NCBI GenBank assembly: GCA_015143295.1
Contig: CM026557.1
Span: 26,259,760 to 26,323,759 of the forward strand
DNA from: Tetracentron sinense
Lineage: Eukaryota > Streptophyta > Magnoliopsida > Trochodendrales > Trochodendraceae
Reading direction: 5' to 3'
Length of the DNA stretch: 64,000 bases
In this document: piece after piece, positions 1 through 10,623 of the stretch
Layout of the letters: every line of letters starts with the position of its first letter
Numbering within the stretch: the first letter of the stretch is position 1
Program-made: the position numbers and the translations under genes
Notes under the pieces: generated by a model
Databases searched by the model: none
Told to the model about the DNA's origin: nothing
Seen by the model: the letters and a program-made list of their open reading frames with translations, nothing else

Positions 1-155
1 TTATTAGAGATCATGTGCAAAATGGAAATGTTACCTTGGAATTTGTTGATACTATTAATCAGCTTGCTGATATCTTTACCAAACCTCTACAATCTGACAG
101 GTTCAGTGCTTTGAGAAGAGAATTGGGAATGACTAGTCTAAATGATCTAACTTAA
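1..155 (+). CDS. Copia pol 3' end (RNase H C-terminus), partial
   Basis: Reading frame 3 is open from the window edge to TAA at 153-155 and encodes the last 50 residues of a Ty1-copia polyprotein. The visible signature is the RNase H C-terminus: an L-A-D-I-F-T-K-P-L stretch followed by R-R-E-L-G-M, the usual end of plant copia pol. The rest of pol lies left of the window. What follows (env-like ORF, multiple purine tracts, long LTR) places the element with the Sireviruses. The visible part has no break. Confidence 0.85.
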   Translation, partial: IRDHVQNGNVTLEFVDTINQLADIFTKPLQSDRFSALRRELGMTSLNDLT

Positions 156-570
156 TCAAGATCAAAAGTAATCAAAAATTGAAATCTTTGATTCGATCTG
201 CCTATAACTTGCTTGATTGTTTAATAGATTGATTTGAATACGTTATGATAATTTTTGATGTCTTGATGAATCTTTGACTTAAAGGAAAACAGGTAGAAAA
301 CTAAAGAGAAATCAATTCTTCATATTCAGAATTGAATTTGGCGACGAATTCAATCTAGAATATGATTGCGACGACGAATCTTTGGGAAATATAGAAAACA
401 GAATGTTTTCTGTACCCATTTCGGCGACGAATTGAGTTGTGTGTATAAATAGTAACCCTCAAAATCCGAACTATTTCAAACCTAATCCTTCCCTCCAAAG
501 TCCCTATTTCATTGCTCGTACACCCTTCTTTGTTCCAAGATCTAGCGAATCTTCCCAAATCTCTCGAAAA
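156..570 (+). promoter_or_regulatory. Promoter-like cassette before env-like ORF
   Basis: This non-coding spacer separates pol from the env-like frame. Three cgacgaa-type motifs lie at 334-351 (inside TTGAATT...AATTCAA, 333-353), 364-380 and 419-434. A TATAAATA box is at 444-451, followed by a CT-rich leader up to ATG 571. The same order of parts (cgacgaa palindromes, a tctttgg stretch, an ttttctgta stretch) occurs in the U3 of this element's own LTR at 3607-3850. The inference is an internal promoter for the downstream ORF, made from or copied to LTR promoter material. Transcription is not shown. Confidence 0.5.
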
Positions 571-2679
571 ATGCCTCCTAGAATGAAGAATGCATATGTG
601 GAGCCACCAAAGAAGAAATCACGAACCGACAAAGGAAAAGAACCGGCCTCAAGTTCAACTCCAGTCACAGTAAAGTTCAAGGAAGCAAAATTCGAGAAAT
701 TATTCAAAGAAAAATTCCTATCTCGTTCCCCTCTGTACGGTAAAGTCATTAATTTCATTAGTTTTGATGCCTATGGACTCGAACCCATAAAAACTCTCTT
801 TTCTGTCCTAAAATGAGATAAATTTCTTGAATCTAATGAACCTATGTTTCTTGAGTTAGTCAAACTCTTTTACCCTCACTTCCATTTCAATCAATCCGAA
901 TCTCTTATTACCTCATTTGTCTTAGGTAAAAACATTTCTTTTCATTTAAATCAATTGCACTCAATTTTAAAAATCCCTCAGTGTACCCTTTAAACTTTTG
1001 TGAATGGTCAGTGGACCAGTCATGAAGGATTTGATGTGATTGAAGCACTGAAAATGATGTGCATAAACCAAGATTTCACTTCTCCTTTTCAACCTAAGGT
1101 TAAAGATCTTACCCTTACTGCTAGACTGATTCACCACATAATCACTTATAACCTAGTTCCCAGGGCTGGTGGTAGGGAGTATCTCACCTACTTCGATGTA
1201 TTCCTTATGTGGTGCATCCTTACCTCCACACCCATTGATCTCTCCTACATCATTGTCCATTGTATGGATGATGCATTTAAGGGAAAATCAGGGTGTCTCC
1301 CTTTTGGTCAGGCTCTGACTAAAATCTTTAAACACTTCAATGTTCCTTTAGCCTCTCAAATAGATATTGTCACCCCTGATGATTCCTCCATTTATAGCAA
1401 AGCAACCATTCAAAGAATGGGCTATATCTGGAATGACTCCCAGAAGGTTTGGACTCCTAAACCCTCTGCTTCTCAGTCCTCCTCCCTTCCTTCCAGTACT
1501 CCAGTTCCTATTCATACTCCATCTATACCTTTTTCTGCTCCCTCTTCATTTATTCCTTCCTCTTCATCTGCACTCATAGTAGAACTTCAGGCTGAGCAGC
1601 AGCAAGCATCAGTGCCAGAGGAGGAATCCCAGGCTGAGCAGAAGCCAGTACCAGAAGAGGATCCTTCAGATGAGCTTCAGGGTGAGCAGCACCCCAGAGA
1701 TGAGTTGCTTGACTGGTCTGATTTCGTGGATGCTGGAGAGATTCCCGAGAGTTCTCATAGACAGGTGTCTCCTCATTTTGAGAACCCTGGTCAGTTCTAT
1801 GAGGTGCCCAGCAGGCCAGCAGCTTCAGATGAGTAGCTGAACATCATGGTAGGGCAGATTACCTCCATGTTTTCCAGCTTGGAGCAGTTTAAATTGGAAA
1901 TGAGGATGAACCAACAGGCTTTTCAAGAGGAAATTAGAGCATTCCTGGTCTCCTTCATGACAGAGTCAAGGGAAAAGCTTACAGCCATTCAAATCGAATC
2001 AAGGGAAACTATTCAGAATCTCCATTCCTCTACTCTCTCCCGGTTTGCAGCTCTTGAGTCTGAGATGAGCAAAATCCCCAAGGCAGTCCAGTCTTCTTTT
2101 GCCACGGTGCATAATGATCTTAGAGAGTGTGCCAATGCCACCTACTCTGTCTTAGGGACAGTTAACATGGATGCCTCAGTCACCAAAGATAGAGTTGACT
2201 CTATGTCTTCATTTCTTCATAGATTGGGGGCAGAACAATCCGAAGAAAGTATCCGAATGGAGAAGGTCACCAAGACAATCCAAGGAATTGTAGAATCATC
2301 AGCTCTTCAGTTGAAGACTCAAGGCAAGCTTCTTTTGGATATGGCAGAGCATGACTCCATAGCTGCCTCAATTACCTTGCGGGCCACTGATGAGTTGAAG
2401 AAAATGAATCATTTATTGGTGAGTCTGGCTAGTGGAGCCACTCCTTCTCAGCCTCCCTCTCAAGCTCCCTCTTCTTCCAAAGGCAAGAGACCAATGAAGG
2501 TAACCCCCTCCAACAGGGGTCAAGCTACTGATTCCCCTATCATCTCCCTTCTTTCCGACTCAGATTCCACCTCCTCTTCCTCAGACTCCCATGATGACTC
2601 TGATCCAGCTGAGCCATCAGAAGATGCCTTCTCAAAGGTTGCAGACCTCATCAAAAAGCAGAAAGCAGATGGGTTGTAA
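571..2679 (+). pseudogene. Sirevirus env-like ORF, broken by three stops
   Basis: A single reading frame runs from ATG 571 (M-P-P-R-M-K) to TAA 2677-2679, with three in-frame stops: TGA 814-816, TAA 991-993 and TAG 1834-1836. No frameshift is needed, and each stop can be explained by one C-to-T or G-to-A transition. The N-terminus is basic. The middle (about 1080-1430) has the L-T-A-R-L-I-H-H-I and I-F-K-H-F-N-V-P-L blocks of the family Pfam calls 'putative plant transposon protein'. Then come Pro/Ser- and Glu/Gln-rich linkers, a helical probably coiled-coil stretch (about 1850-2420), and a Ser/Asp-rich tail. This is the position of the third ORF in env-containing Sireviruses. A membrane role is not shown, since I see no clear signal peptide. 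It is described as a dead copy only. Confidence 0.75.
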
Positions 2680-3105
2680 TTTTTTTATTTTTTTTGATGT
2701 TGACATAGGGGGAGAAATATGAAATGTAATGAAAATTTAAATTTGATGATTGATAAATGAAATGACATTTGAACCATTATTGAATTATGATTTTTTTTTT
2801 TTGCATCTTTGGCAGTACACACATAATATGTCTTTCGCATATGCAATTCTATTCTTGTCTGGATCTAATATGTTGTGAAGAGAAATTAAAACTAAAACTT
2901 ATCTTTGTGGAACTTTTCTTGGTATAACCAGGGTGATATATCCTTTAACTCATCATAAATATGCATCTAAATTATAACTGTGATTATTTCTACAAATGCA
3001 TGTGTAGGGGGAGCTTACCTCAAAGTTTTTATGAAAAACATGTCGTGAGGGGGAGCTCAACCCAATTTCATTACATTGTTATGTCATCATCAAAAAGGGG
3101 GAGAT
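2680..3105 (+). promoter_or_regulatory. Multiple polypurine tracts upstream of 3' LTR
   Basis: This non-coding stretch has no ORF. AGGGGGAG-type tracts occur at 2707-2715, 3006-3013 and 3048-3055. The last one, 3092-3104 (AAAAAGGGGGAGA), abuts the LTR and is the likely plus-strand primer. Repeated purine tracts before the 3' LTR are a known Sirevirus hallmark. Confidence 0.8.
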
Positions 3106-4570
3106 TGTTAGCCTCAGGGTTACAACCATGAGTACCCCTAATAATTTTGATAATAACATAACAATGAAATGAAAATATTTGGTACTAATGAAACCATTTA
3201 AGTGCGTGAACATTTCAGATTACATAAGTTGATAGCACTCCAATCATGAAAAATGATGGAAATTATCCAAGAGGAAGTTCAACTCAATACAAGATGAAGA
3301 TTCAAGAAGAGACCTTAGTCCAAGTCAAGACCATTGAAGACAAAATGCAAAATCACAAGACTCAAGTCAACCCAAGATTATCGCTCATTTTTCTAAATGT
3401 ATTATTCTGAGAATGTATAGGACTTATGTAAAAAGTCCTCAACAGAAAGGTGAAGTGAATAAGCTCAAGAACCATAGATTGACCATAGGAGTTTAGGACA
3501 TCATTTGAAATCAATTTAAGGCTTTAATGAATCATAAAAATATGATAAAAAAGATAACTAATTGACCTAGGAAATCAATCAAATCCCTTCGGTCTGATCC
3601 TAGACTGAATTCAGAGTTTTTACTCTGAATTCGTCGACGAAGTCATGACAAAATTTTTAAAACTCTATTCTGTCTCATGAATTCATCGACGAAATCTTTG
3701 GTTGGGTTAAGATACGGCGACGAAGTCGTTTCAGGATTTTTTGAAATCCAATTCTGTCTTTTGAATTCAACGACTAACTCAAGTGGGAACTCCACTTCGT
3801 CGATGAAATCATGTCTGAAATAGAAAATTTTCTGTAACGGCTAGTTTGCAACGGACCTAAAAGCATTAATGCTTCCCCAACGGCACTATTGGATCAAATG
3901 CTATGAAAGGAGTTCATTTATGAACATATAATAACTCTTGATCACTGCAATAACTCCTATTGATCCCTCATTTATTGCTATTGATTTTCACTCACTCTCA
4001 CACTTAGAAAATCCCCAAAAGTTTTTCTTGAGCTCATTCAAGTCTACTTTCTTTGAGAGACTTTATTAGAGTTTGTATTTCACTCTTATCCAGCTCATTT
4101 AAGGAGCCTTCTGTTCGGATTTTCAATCTAAAACCTATTTATTGAGAGTAGTCAAGAATCCAGGATTCTTGCACTGAAGTTGTTGCTTCAGCAATATCAA
4201 GAGAGGGTTGTACTCTTGAAAGGTTTCAGCTCGGCCTAAAGGAGAGCTTAAAAGGTGATATCTCGACCTGTAAAGAGAGATTTTAAGGGTTTGGACTCCA
4301 CCTGTGAAGGAGCCTGTACAATTAAGGAATCGTGGTGAATCCTCTAGCTGGAAGCTGAGGCGGGGAGTAGGCTGGTTTGCTGAACCTCGAGAACAAATCT
4401 TGAGTTTGCACTCTTCTTATCTCTTCTCTCTCTTTTAATATTCCATTGTTTTATCTTGTTGCATATTATATTCTATTCTGCTCTTTGAACTTGTAGTTCA
4501 TACTTTTAATTTTTAAAAATCTGCCTTAGACCCTATTCACCCCTCCTTTAGGGTCATTACCTGGCCAACA
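3106..4570 (+). repeat. Sirevirus-type 3' LTR (S1), 1465 bp
   Basis: The LTR begins TGTTAGCC directly after the polypurine tract and ends GGCCAACA. U3 carries a perfect hairpin, GAATTCAGAGT (3607-3617) with ACTCTGAATTC (3622-3632), overlapping TTCGTCGACGAA (3630-3641). Related palindromes lie at 3682-3693 and 3796-3807. Homologous LTRs are found at 9649-10623 and, reversed, at 13925-15400. The 5' partner lies outside the window, so the target duplication cannot be checked. Confidence 0.85.
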
Positions 4571-4700
4571 TAGTGCCCTTGCCTAATGTATGTAAAGGCT
4601 TAAAGCCTTTCTTGTGTTCTTGATTTGGGAAAAATGTCTCAAAACAACAGTATAATAATACGCTAAGTATATAAAACCATAGGGTATAAAATACCCTAAG
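4571..4700. other. Short flank between LTRs
   Basis: There is no gene here. It contains AAAGGCttAAAGCCTTT-like and GGGTAttttATACCC-like inverted repeats. An AACCATAG stretch near 4675 resembles the Sirevirus LTR around 3470, so this may be the left remainder of the LTR that resumes at 9649, split by H1. That assignment is tentative. Confidence 0.35.
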
Positions 4701-6295
4701 TGTGAATGTAGAACCCCGGGACGAAGTTCACAATGTTGTGAATAGTGCTATGAATAGTGCCCTGGGCGCAAGTTTTGTGGAGGCCAAGGGCCATTTATGT
4801 AATTTGGTTTATGAGCAATAATAAAAATGGTTTAAATTAGTTTAAGTATTGTTGTTGGGTGTTTGGGATGAAAGAATAAGAGTACAAAATACTTAAGTGT
4901 CAAAGAAGAGGGATGTCTAAACATACCCTCAACTTTAAGGAGCTCTAAAATTCTCACCACTGATTGGAATCGAGTGATTCTTGAACTTTTGTAAATATAT
5001 CGAAACCCTCTTCGAGGTTTATTTATCACTTTTTTAGATTTTGAGTCAAAGTTAGGTCAAACGTCGGATTTTCGGAAACGAGTCTGCTGAAATTCTGGTC
5101 TATTGCAACCAATTCAGACCAGTCTGCTTTAGAGCCCATTTAGACAATTAAGAACTCAAAATTGGGATTGGTCCATTAGATACAAAATTGTTTCCCTTTG
5201 AATAATGAGTCCAATGCAAGATAAATTGTCAAAATCCAATAAGCAAGTCAAAAGTTATGGTCAAAATACCAAAACGAGAAAAACATGCCAAGTCAGTATT
5301 CCATTTCGACGATGAACCGAGCTGGGGGCAGAATTTCGTAGACAAATTCAACCAAGAAAATGGCAAAAAGGCCCAAAAATGATCTATAACTTGCCACCGA
5401 CCTTGGGGGATATTTTTCTAAGATATTTTTGGATTTTTGGCAACCTTTAGGTTATAAATAGGGTCTGATTTTTGTGGGTAAGGGTTATCAAACCCTTGAA
5501 TGTATTTGAGAGAGAGATTGAAGAAGAAGAAGAGAAGCTCTGCTCTTTTCAATGTGTTCTTCTTGGAGCTCAAGTGAGGTTCCAACCTTATTCCAGAAGC
5601 TCAAGCTTCATTCCTTTGGTGTTATAAAGCTCAAAATTCATCTTCAAGGTGATTCCTCAAGCTTGGAATTTCTCCAAAGAAATTCTGTGCGTGTTCTTGA
5701 AGAAGGGGGTTTTCAAATCCAGTTTTTCCAAAGCTTCAAACAAGCTTTCTGAAGTTTGTTTTTCATCCTACAGAAGTGAAAAAACTTCCTTTTCAAAGTA
5801 GATACACTCTACTAGATTTTAATGCCATAACTCATATTGTAAAAGTAAGATAAAAATATGTATTTGTGATGTGAATTAAATTGTGAAGCTTCTATGCCTT
5901 AACCCAAAGCATGAAAAATGTGTATTCTTACTACTTAGAAATTTGGTAATGATTCAACTGAGAAAAACATGATTAAAAGATTGAGTTTTGGGGAAAACCA
6001 AGATGGAAGCCTTTGTGCTTCGATGTGAACTAGTGGGGACTCCTACTAGTCTTGATGTGATGTTTCTATGATTAAAGCCAAGAAAAGAAAAGTCATTGAT
6101 GATGAATTTAAGTGTATTAGAATATGTAATTGTTATGTGATGATTTAAATGAAATGAACAAAGCATGTGCCATATGTAAGTGTTTCCATTTGCCTATCAT
6201 GTTCACTCACCATTGTATATGAACATCGTATATGCATGATCGAGCTTTTGTATATGTACACGTATTGTAAAAGCAAGATAAAAGATGATAAGCAA

Positions 6296-6530
6296 GCAAT
6301 TTGTATTGGAAGGATGATAGTGGGTTCTCACCACAAGTAGGGTGAGCATTATCATCTGATTCCAAGTAAAACAATGAACAAGCATATGTATTGGAAGGAG
6401 GATAGTGGGCTCTCACCACAAGCAAGGTGAGCATTATCTTCTGATTCAAAGTAAAAGCATTTGTATTAGAAGGATGATAGTGGGCTCTTACCACAAGCAG
6501 GGTAAGCATTGTCATCTGATTCCAAATGAA
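6296..6530 (+). repeat. Three-unit hairpin repeat in LTR H1
   Basis: Three direct repeats, 75-85 bp apart, each fold as a two-step stem. The outer arms are GATGATA/TATCATC (6313-6319 and 6350-6356). The inner arms are CTCACC/GGTGAG (6327-6332 and 6341-6346). Unit 3 changes both inner arms together to CTTACC/GGTAAG (6487-6492, 6501-6506). Confidence 0.75.
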
Positions 6531-6750
6531 AAAGACATGTGTAAGCAAGTGAATCGATAAGAAAGCAAAAGTAAGGTATACAAAAAGAAGCAAAAGAAGT
6601 ATATATACAGTATGTATGCATAGTATAAGTAAAAAGGGATTTACGCAATTGTTTACAGTATTTGCATGTGTATCTGATGAACTGCCATATGAATGTATGT
6701 TATATTATGACATTATTATCTAGTGGTTTGTAGACACTGAGTATTTCATG

Positions 6751-9220
6751 TGTAACGATCCCAAAATTCTACAAGGCTAAAATAGGACTTTGGGATCGCC
6801 ACATTACTTAAACCTGCTTAAAATCCATGACATGCAAGGCACACTAACACGAGTCTCCAAAAATGAGGATAGTAAAATTTCCGATATATCAACTGTAACC
6901 AACTAAATAGCACGAGTCTATAGTCAACAAATACAACCCACTAAAACCAAAGAGTCTGATACACAACTATAAAAGTCTACTAAGCAACATCTACTCAAGT
7001 CTAATACACTCTCTAAATCAAATGAAATAAAAACTAAGAGGTGTAGCCACCCAAGTCTTTGGCTCCCTCCTCAGAAGGCTCACCTTCACCTCCTTCCTCT
7101 CCGTATGTTTCCTCAACCCACGGCTCCGCCGTGTACTCCTGCTCTAAACCTGCCAAGACGAAGTCTGGCTGAGTACAAAGGTACTCAGTGTATATATATC
7201 CAACCAACAATAATTGTATACCTGCACTTAGTTAGAAACATATCCAATAACATAATAACATAATCAGAGTGTGGAAGAACGTGTGCGCATATACATCATA
7301 TCATCACCTTGACTCGTGTACTTGTGAGAATCTTAGACTTGGAAGACAATACACTTATGAGTTGCTTATGCTTATAAGACCACGTGCTTGTGAGATGTTT
7401 ATGCTTATGCACTTATTCAGATCATACAATGATGTGACATGCCGTTCTTGGCGGATACGGACCATGTCTAAGAATCAAATGGTTGACATGCCGTTCTTGG
7501 CGGATACGGACCATGCCTAAGAATCAAATGTAATTGACATGCCGTTCTTGGCGGATACGGACCATGCCATGCTTATGCTTATTCAGAATGTCATACGTAC
7601 GCCATGCTCATGCTTGTGGTCCACATGTGTGACTTGTGAGACTCTTATCTTAACATACACGTGCATATGTGCTTAAGTGTCAAAATTAACATTCGAGTTG
7701 GTAATTGCTTAGATTCCGATCTCCCACCATGGAAACTCCACTATACTGTCCCATACCAAATAGTTAGAGAATTCCCGGTTTGAGAGATGTTCCTCTAAGT
7801 TCTTACCTTCCCGACTATCAATTTCCATGCAAATAATTAGACATACTTAACAAACAATTCACATATACATATCTTATCATAATTCATATCGCAATTCATA
7901 ATCAATTTACCACCATTTCATAAGAGTATAATAACATTTATCCTTTCAAGCATTTTCACAAACACCTTGTGTACGCATAATATGAATCCATTTCCCTTCT
8001 ATATTTTCAAGCATTCATCAAACCATAATTCATCCATACAATCAATTCACTATTCACATCCACATATTAATCCCATCCTCCATACATTTCCCATCCTCCA
8101 TATATTCTATCCACATCCAATCCACATTTCCATCAATAATTAGCTTACTTCATAGAAAATTTGGGAAAAATGCATTTAATCTCTATTCTATCATTTCTAT
8201 CAAATTAATATTCACAAAACATTAAAATAGAGTTGATTAGGATATTATATTAACCTTAGGAATCCTTCCATTGGATTCAAAACGCTCCCAAGGAGATTTG
8301 GAGAAGCTTTGAGGACGATCTCCAAGCTTTCCTCTCAATCTTCTAGCAACCTCCTTCTTCTCCAAGCAACCCTCTCCCTCAAACCCTAGGTTTTTCTCCC
8401 CCTTTTTGCCAAATTAGGTTAGAAATAGGTAGAGTATTTTAATATTTTGAATAGGACCCCCTATTTATAGCCCCAATGTCTGAGAACAAAAAAGACCAAA
8501 ACGCCCATACTAAAATTCTGTAAAAATCACGAAAGACCGAGCGATTGGTGGTTATGACCGATCGATCGGTTCTCAACCGAGCGATCGGTGCTCTTGACCG
8601 GGCGATCGGTCAAAAAAGCACTCACTGGAAATTTTTCCCATACAAAATTTTGGACCAGTCGATAGATACCGATCGATCGGTTTTAGACTGATCGATCGCT
8701 TCTTCTGACCGAGCGATCGGTGCTCTATTTCGACTCATTTTACTGTTTTGGCCATAACTTTTGACTCGTTCGTCGGATTTCGACGATTCAACTTACGTTT
8801 AATTCATCTTTCGAAAACGAACATTTCTGGTGTTTTAGAATTTCTAAATTCCCTTTTATTTATGGATCAAATTGTCCCCAAAGTTGACTGATCTGCAATT
8901 CCATCAGACAAAACCTCGGAAAACCCATTTTTGACTTAGGTTAGACTAAAAATGAGGAAAAACATTAAACATGAACCTCGAAGAGGGTTCCAATACCTTT
9001 CTAATGGTTCAAGAATCACTCAATTCCAGTAAATGGTACCAAAACTAGAGCTTCCTAAAGTTTAGGGTGTGATATGACATCCCTCCGTTACGAGTTTGAT
9101 TAAGCCTAGTTTACACCACACCAAATAAATATATAATACAATAAACATCAAAACATCACAAGGACTATAATACCCTTAATGCAATGAAGTAAAAACATGA
9201 AAAAGATTCGGGTCTCTACA
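6751..9220 (-). repeat. Gypsy solo LTR inserted in H1
   Basis: On the minus strand the LTR begins TGTAGAGACCCGAATC (9220 downward) and ends GGGATCGTTACA (6751). Flanks are TCATG (6746-6750) and CCATG (9221-9225), a TSD with one mismatch, and the H1 sequence resumes across it. In transcript order there are GATCGATC palindromes (8715-8538), a TATA box CTATAAATAG (8470-8461), and a 49-51 bp repeat of about three units starting gacatgccgttcttggcgg (7435-7580). There is no ORF of interest and no internal region, so this is a product of LTR-LTR recombination. Confidence 0.75.
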
Positions 9221-9648
9221 CCATGCTCAGCTGAACTATTGACTTCGACATGTTTTAATGAGCATGCTCCTGAGCCTTGGATATAGGAGAAGTACTACGA
9301 GCTGGAGCCTACCATGGATCATCATCAGGATGATGGAGCCCTAGATAGGTGGCCCTACCTAAACTATTGCTAAGAGAGATTAGAAAGGAGATTTTGTGTA
9401 CGTTGAGAGTGGGACTTGTCCACTTCATACTCCATCTTTTTGGATATGTTATGTTGGTTCGGACTTGGAACCATTTGTAGGCCCATGTCATTATATTTTA
9501 TTTTTGCTATGTGTTATTTCTGCTAAGTATATGCTTGTGTATTTTCACAGGGTGGCATGTATGCCTTATGTGTCATACAGGATGGTATGGCACGACAGTC
9601 ACGAGCTAAAGTATCCCTAACTTGTAGGGGGTATTTTGGGTGGCGACA

Positions 9649-10623
9649 ATAGGAGTCTAGGGGCAAAATTGAATAACATTTTAAGGCCCTAGGACATCAT
9701 TTAGAAAGACCAAAAACATGACAAAGATGACCCAAAAGACCAAGGAATTCATTCCCATCGTTTAGGTCTGATTAAGATGAGATTTCCACAAGAAAACAAA
9801 AATCTCGTCAACGAGATTGTGGAGGTCCACAGATCTTGTTGACAAAATCAGCCACAGAGCTATAATTTTTATTTCTATCTCCATCTCGTTGACGAATTCT
9901 CAGAGCATACCCAATCTCATTGACGAAATCATGCGGAACCCAGAAAAAGCCTATAAGGGCTAGTTTTCAACGATCATATCTTTTCCAATGTTTCTCCAAC
10001 GGCTATATCTCTGAACATGCTATAAAATAGAATGTTTTATGAACTAAAAGAAGCATATTTAACAACTCCTATTCATTCCAATCATTCAAATACTCACTCT
10101 ATCATTCATTGATCAACCCTTTGAATAGAAAACCTAGAAACCCAAAAGAGTCCAAATTTGAGTTATTCAACTCCATTCTTAGAGAGCTTTAAAGTGATCA
10201 TCCAGCTCATGTAAAAGAGCATATTGTGATTGTAATCCACTTTGTTATAAAGTGTGGAAGAAATTAAGAATTGGTGGATTCTTGTCATTGAAGCGGGGAG
10301 CTTTGTATAGCCTTGATCTTCACCTGTAAGAAGATTGTTAAGGTTTGATCTTCACCCAGAAGAAGATCAGTGATTGAGTGAAAATCGTGGTGAATCCATA
10401 CCAGCTTGAGGCGGGATTGCTGAACCTCGTGGACAATATCTTTGTATTTGCATTCTCTAACTCTTCTCCTTACTTTATTGTTTTGATTGCTTGTATAAAA
10501 TTGCATATCTTTCATTCTCTTTTAATTAGTAAAATTGAAATTTCTCTTAAGGGAATATGAATAATTTTTAATTTGTCATAGACCCTATTCATCCCTCTTT
10601 TAGGGTCCAAACCTTGGGCAACA
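9649..10623 (+). repeat. Sirevirus-type LTR S2, 5' truncated by H1
   Basis: Homologous to the right two thirds of S1. Shared landmarks are ataggagt...taggacatcattt, palindromes such as AATCTCGT-CA-ACGAGATT (9801-9818), a TATAAAATA box at 10021, and the end gaccctattcatccctc...ACCTTGGGCAACA at 10623. Its left part is displaced by the H1 insertion. It interrupts the integrase of the gypsy pol relic that begins at 10624. Confidence 0.7.

Larger units (their letters stand above)
4701..9648 (+). repeat. Gypsy-type solo LTR H1, split by another LTR
   Basis: The pieces 4701-6750 and 9226-9648 together form one LTR of about 2.47 kb. It begins TGTGAATGTAGAACCCCGG (compare the H2 LTR, reversed, at 61549) and ends TATTTTGGGTGGCGACA. 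A TATAAATA box is at 5453-5460, with imperfect cgacga palindromes upstream (5305-5340) and a three-unit hairpin repeat downstream (6300-6530). There is no PBS after 9648 and no polypurine tract before 4701, so it is read as a solo LTR. The flanks CTAAG and ATAGG match only weakly (3 of 5), so the exact ends are uncertain. Confidence 0.65.

Noticed and set aside
9060..9090. Right end of the solo LTR at 9079 with a purine-tract-like ccctccg beside it
   Set aside because: The end at 9220 gives a near-perfect TSD (TCATG/CCATG) and the same TGTAGAGACCC start as two other LTRs.
9396..9620. 74-codon plus frame as a host gene
   Set aside because: It is the 3' part of LTR H1, shared in layout with other gypsy LTRs.
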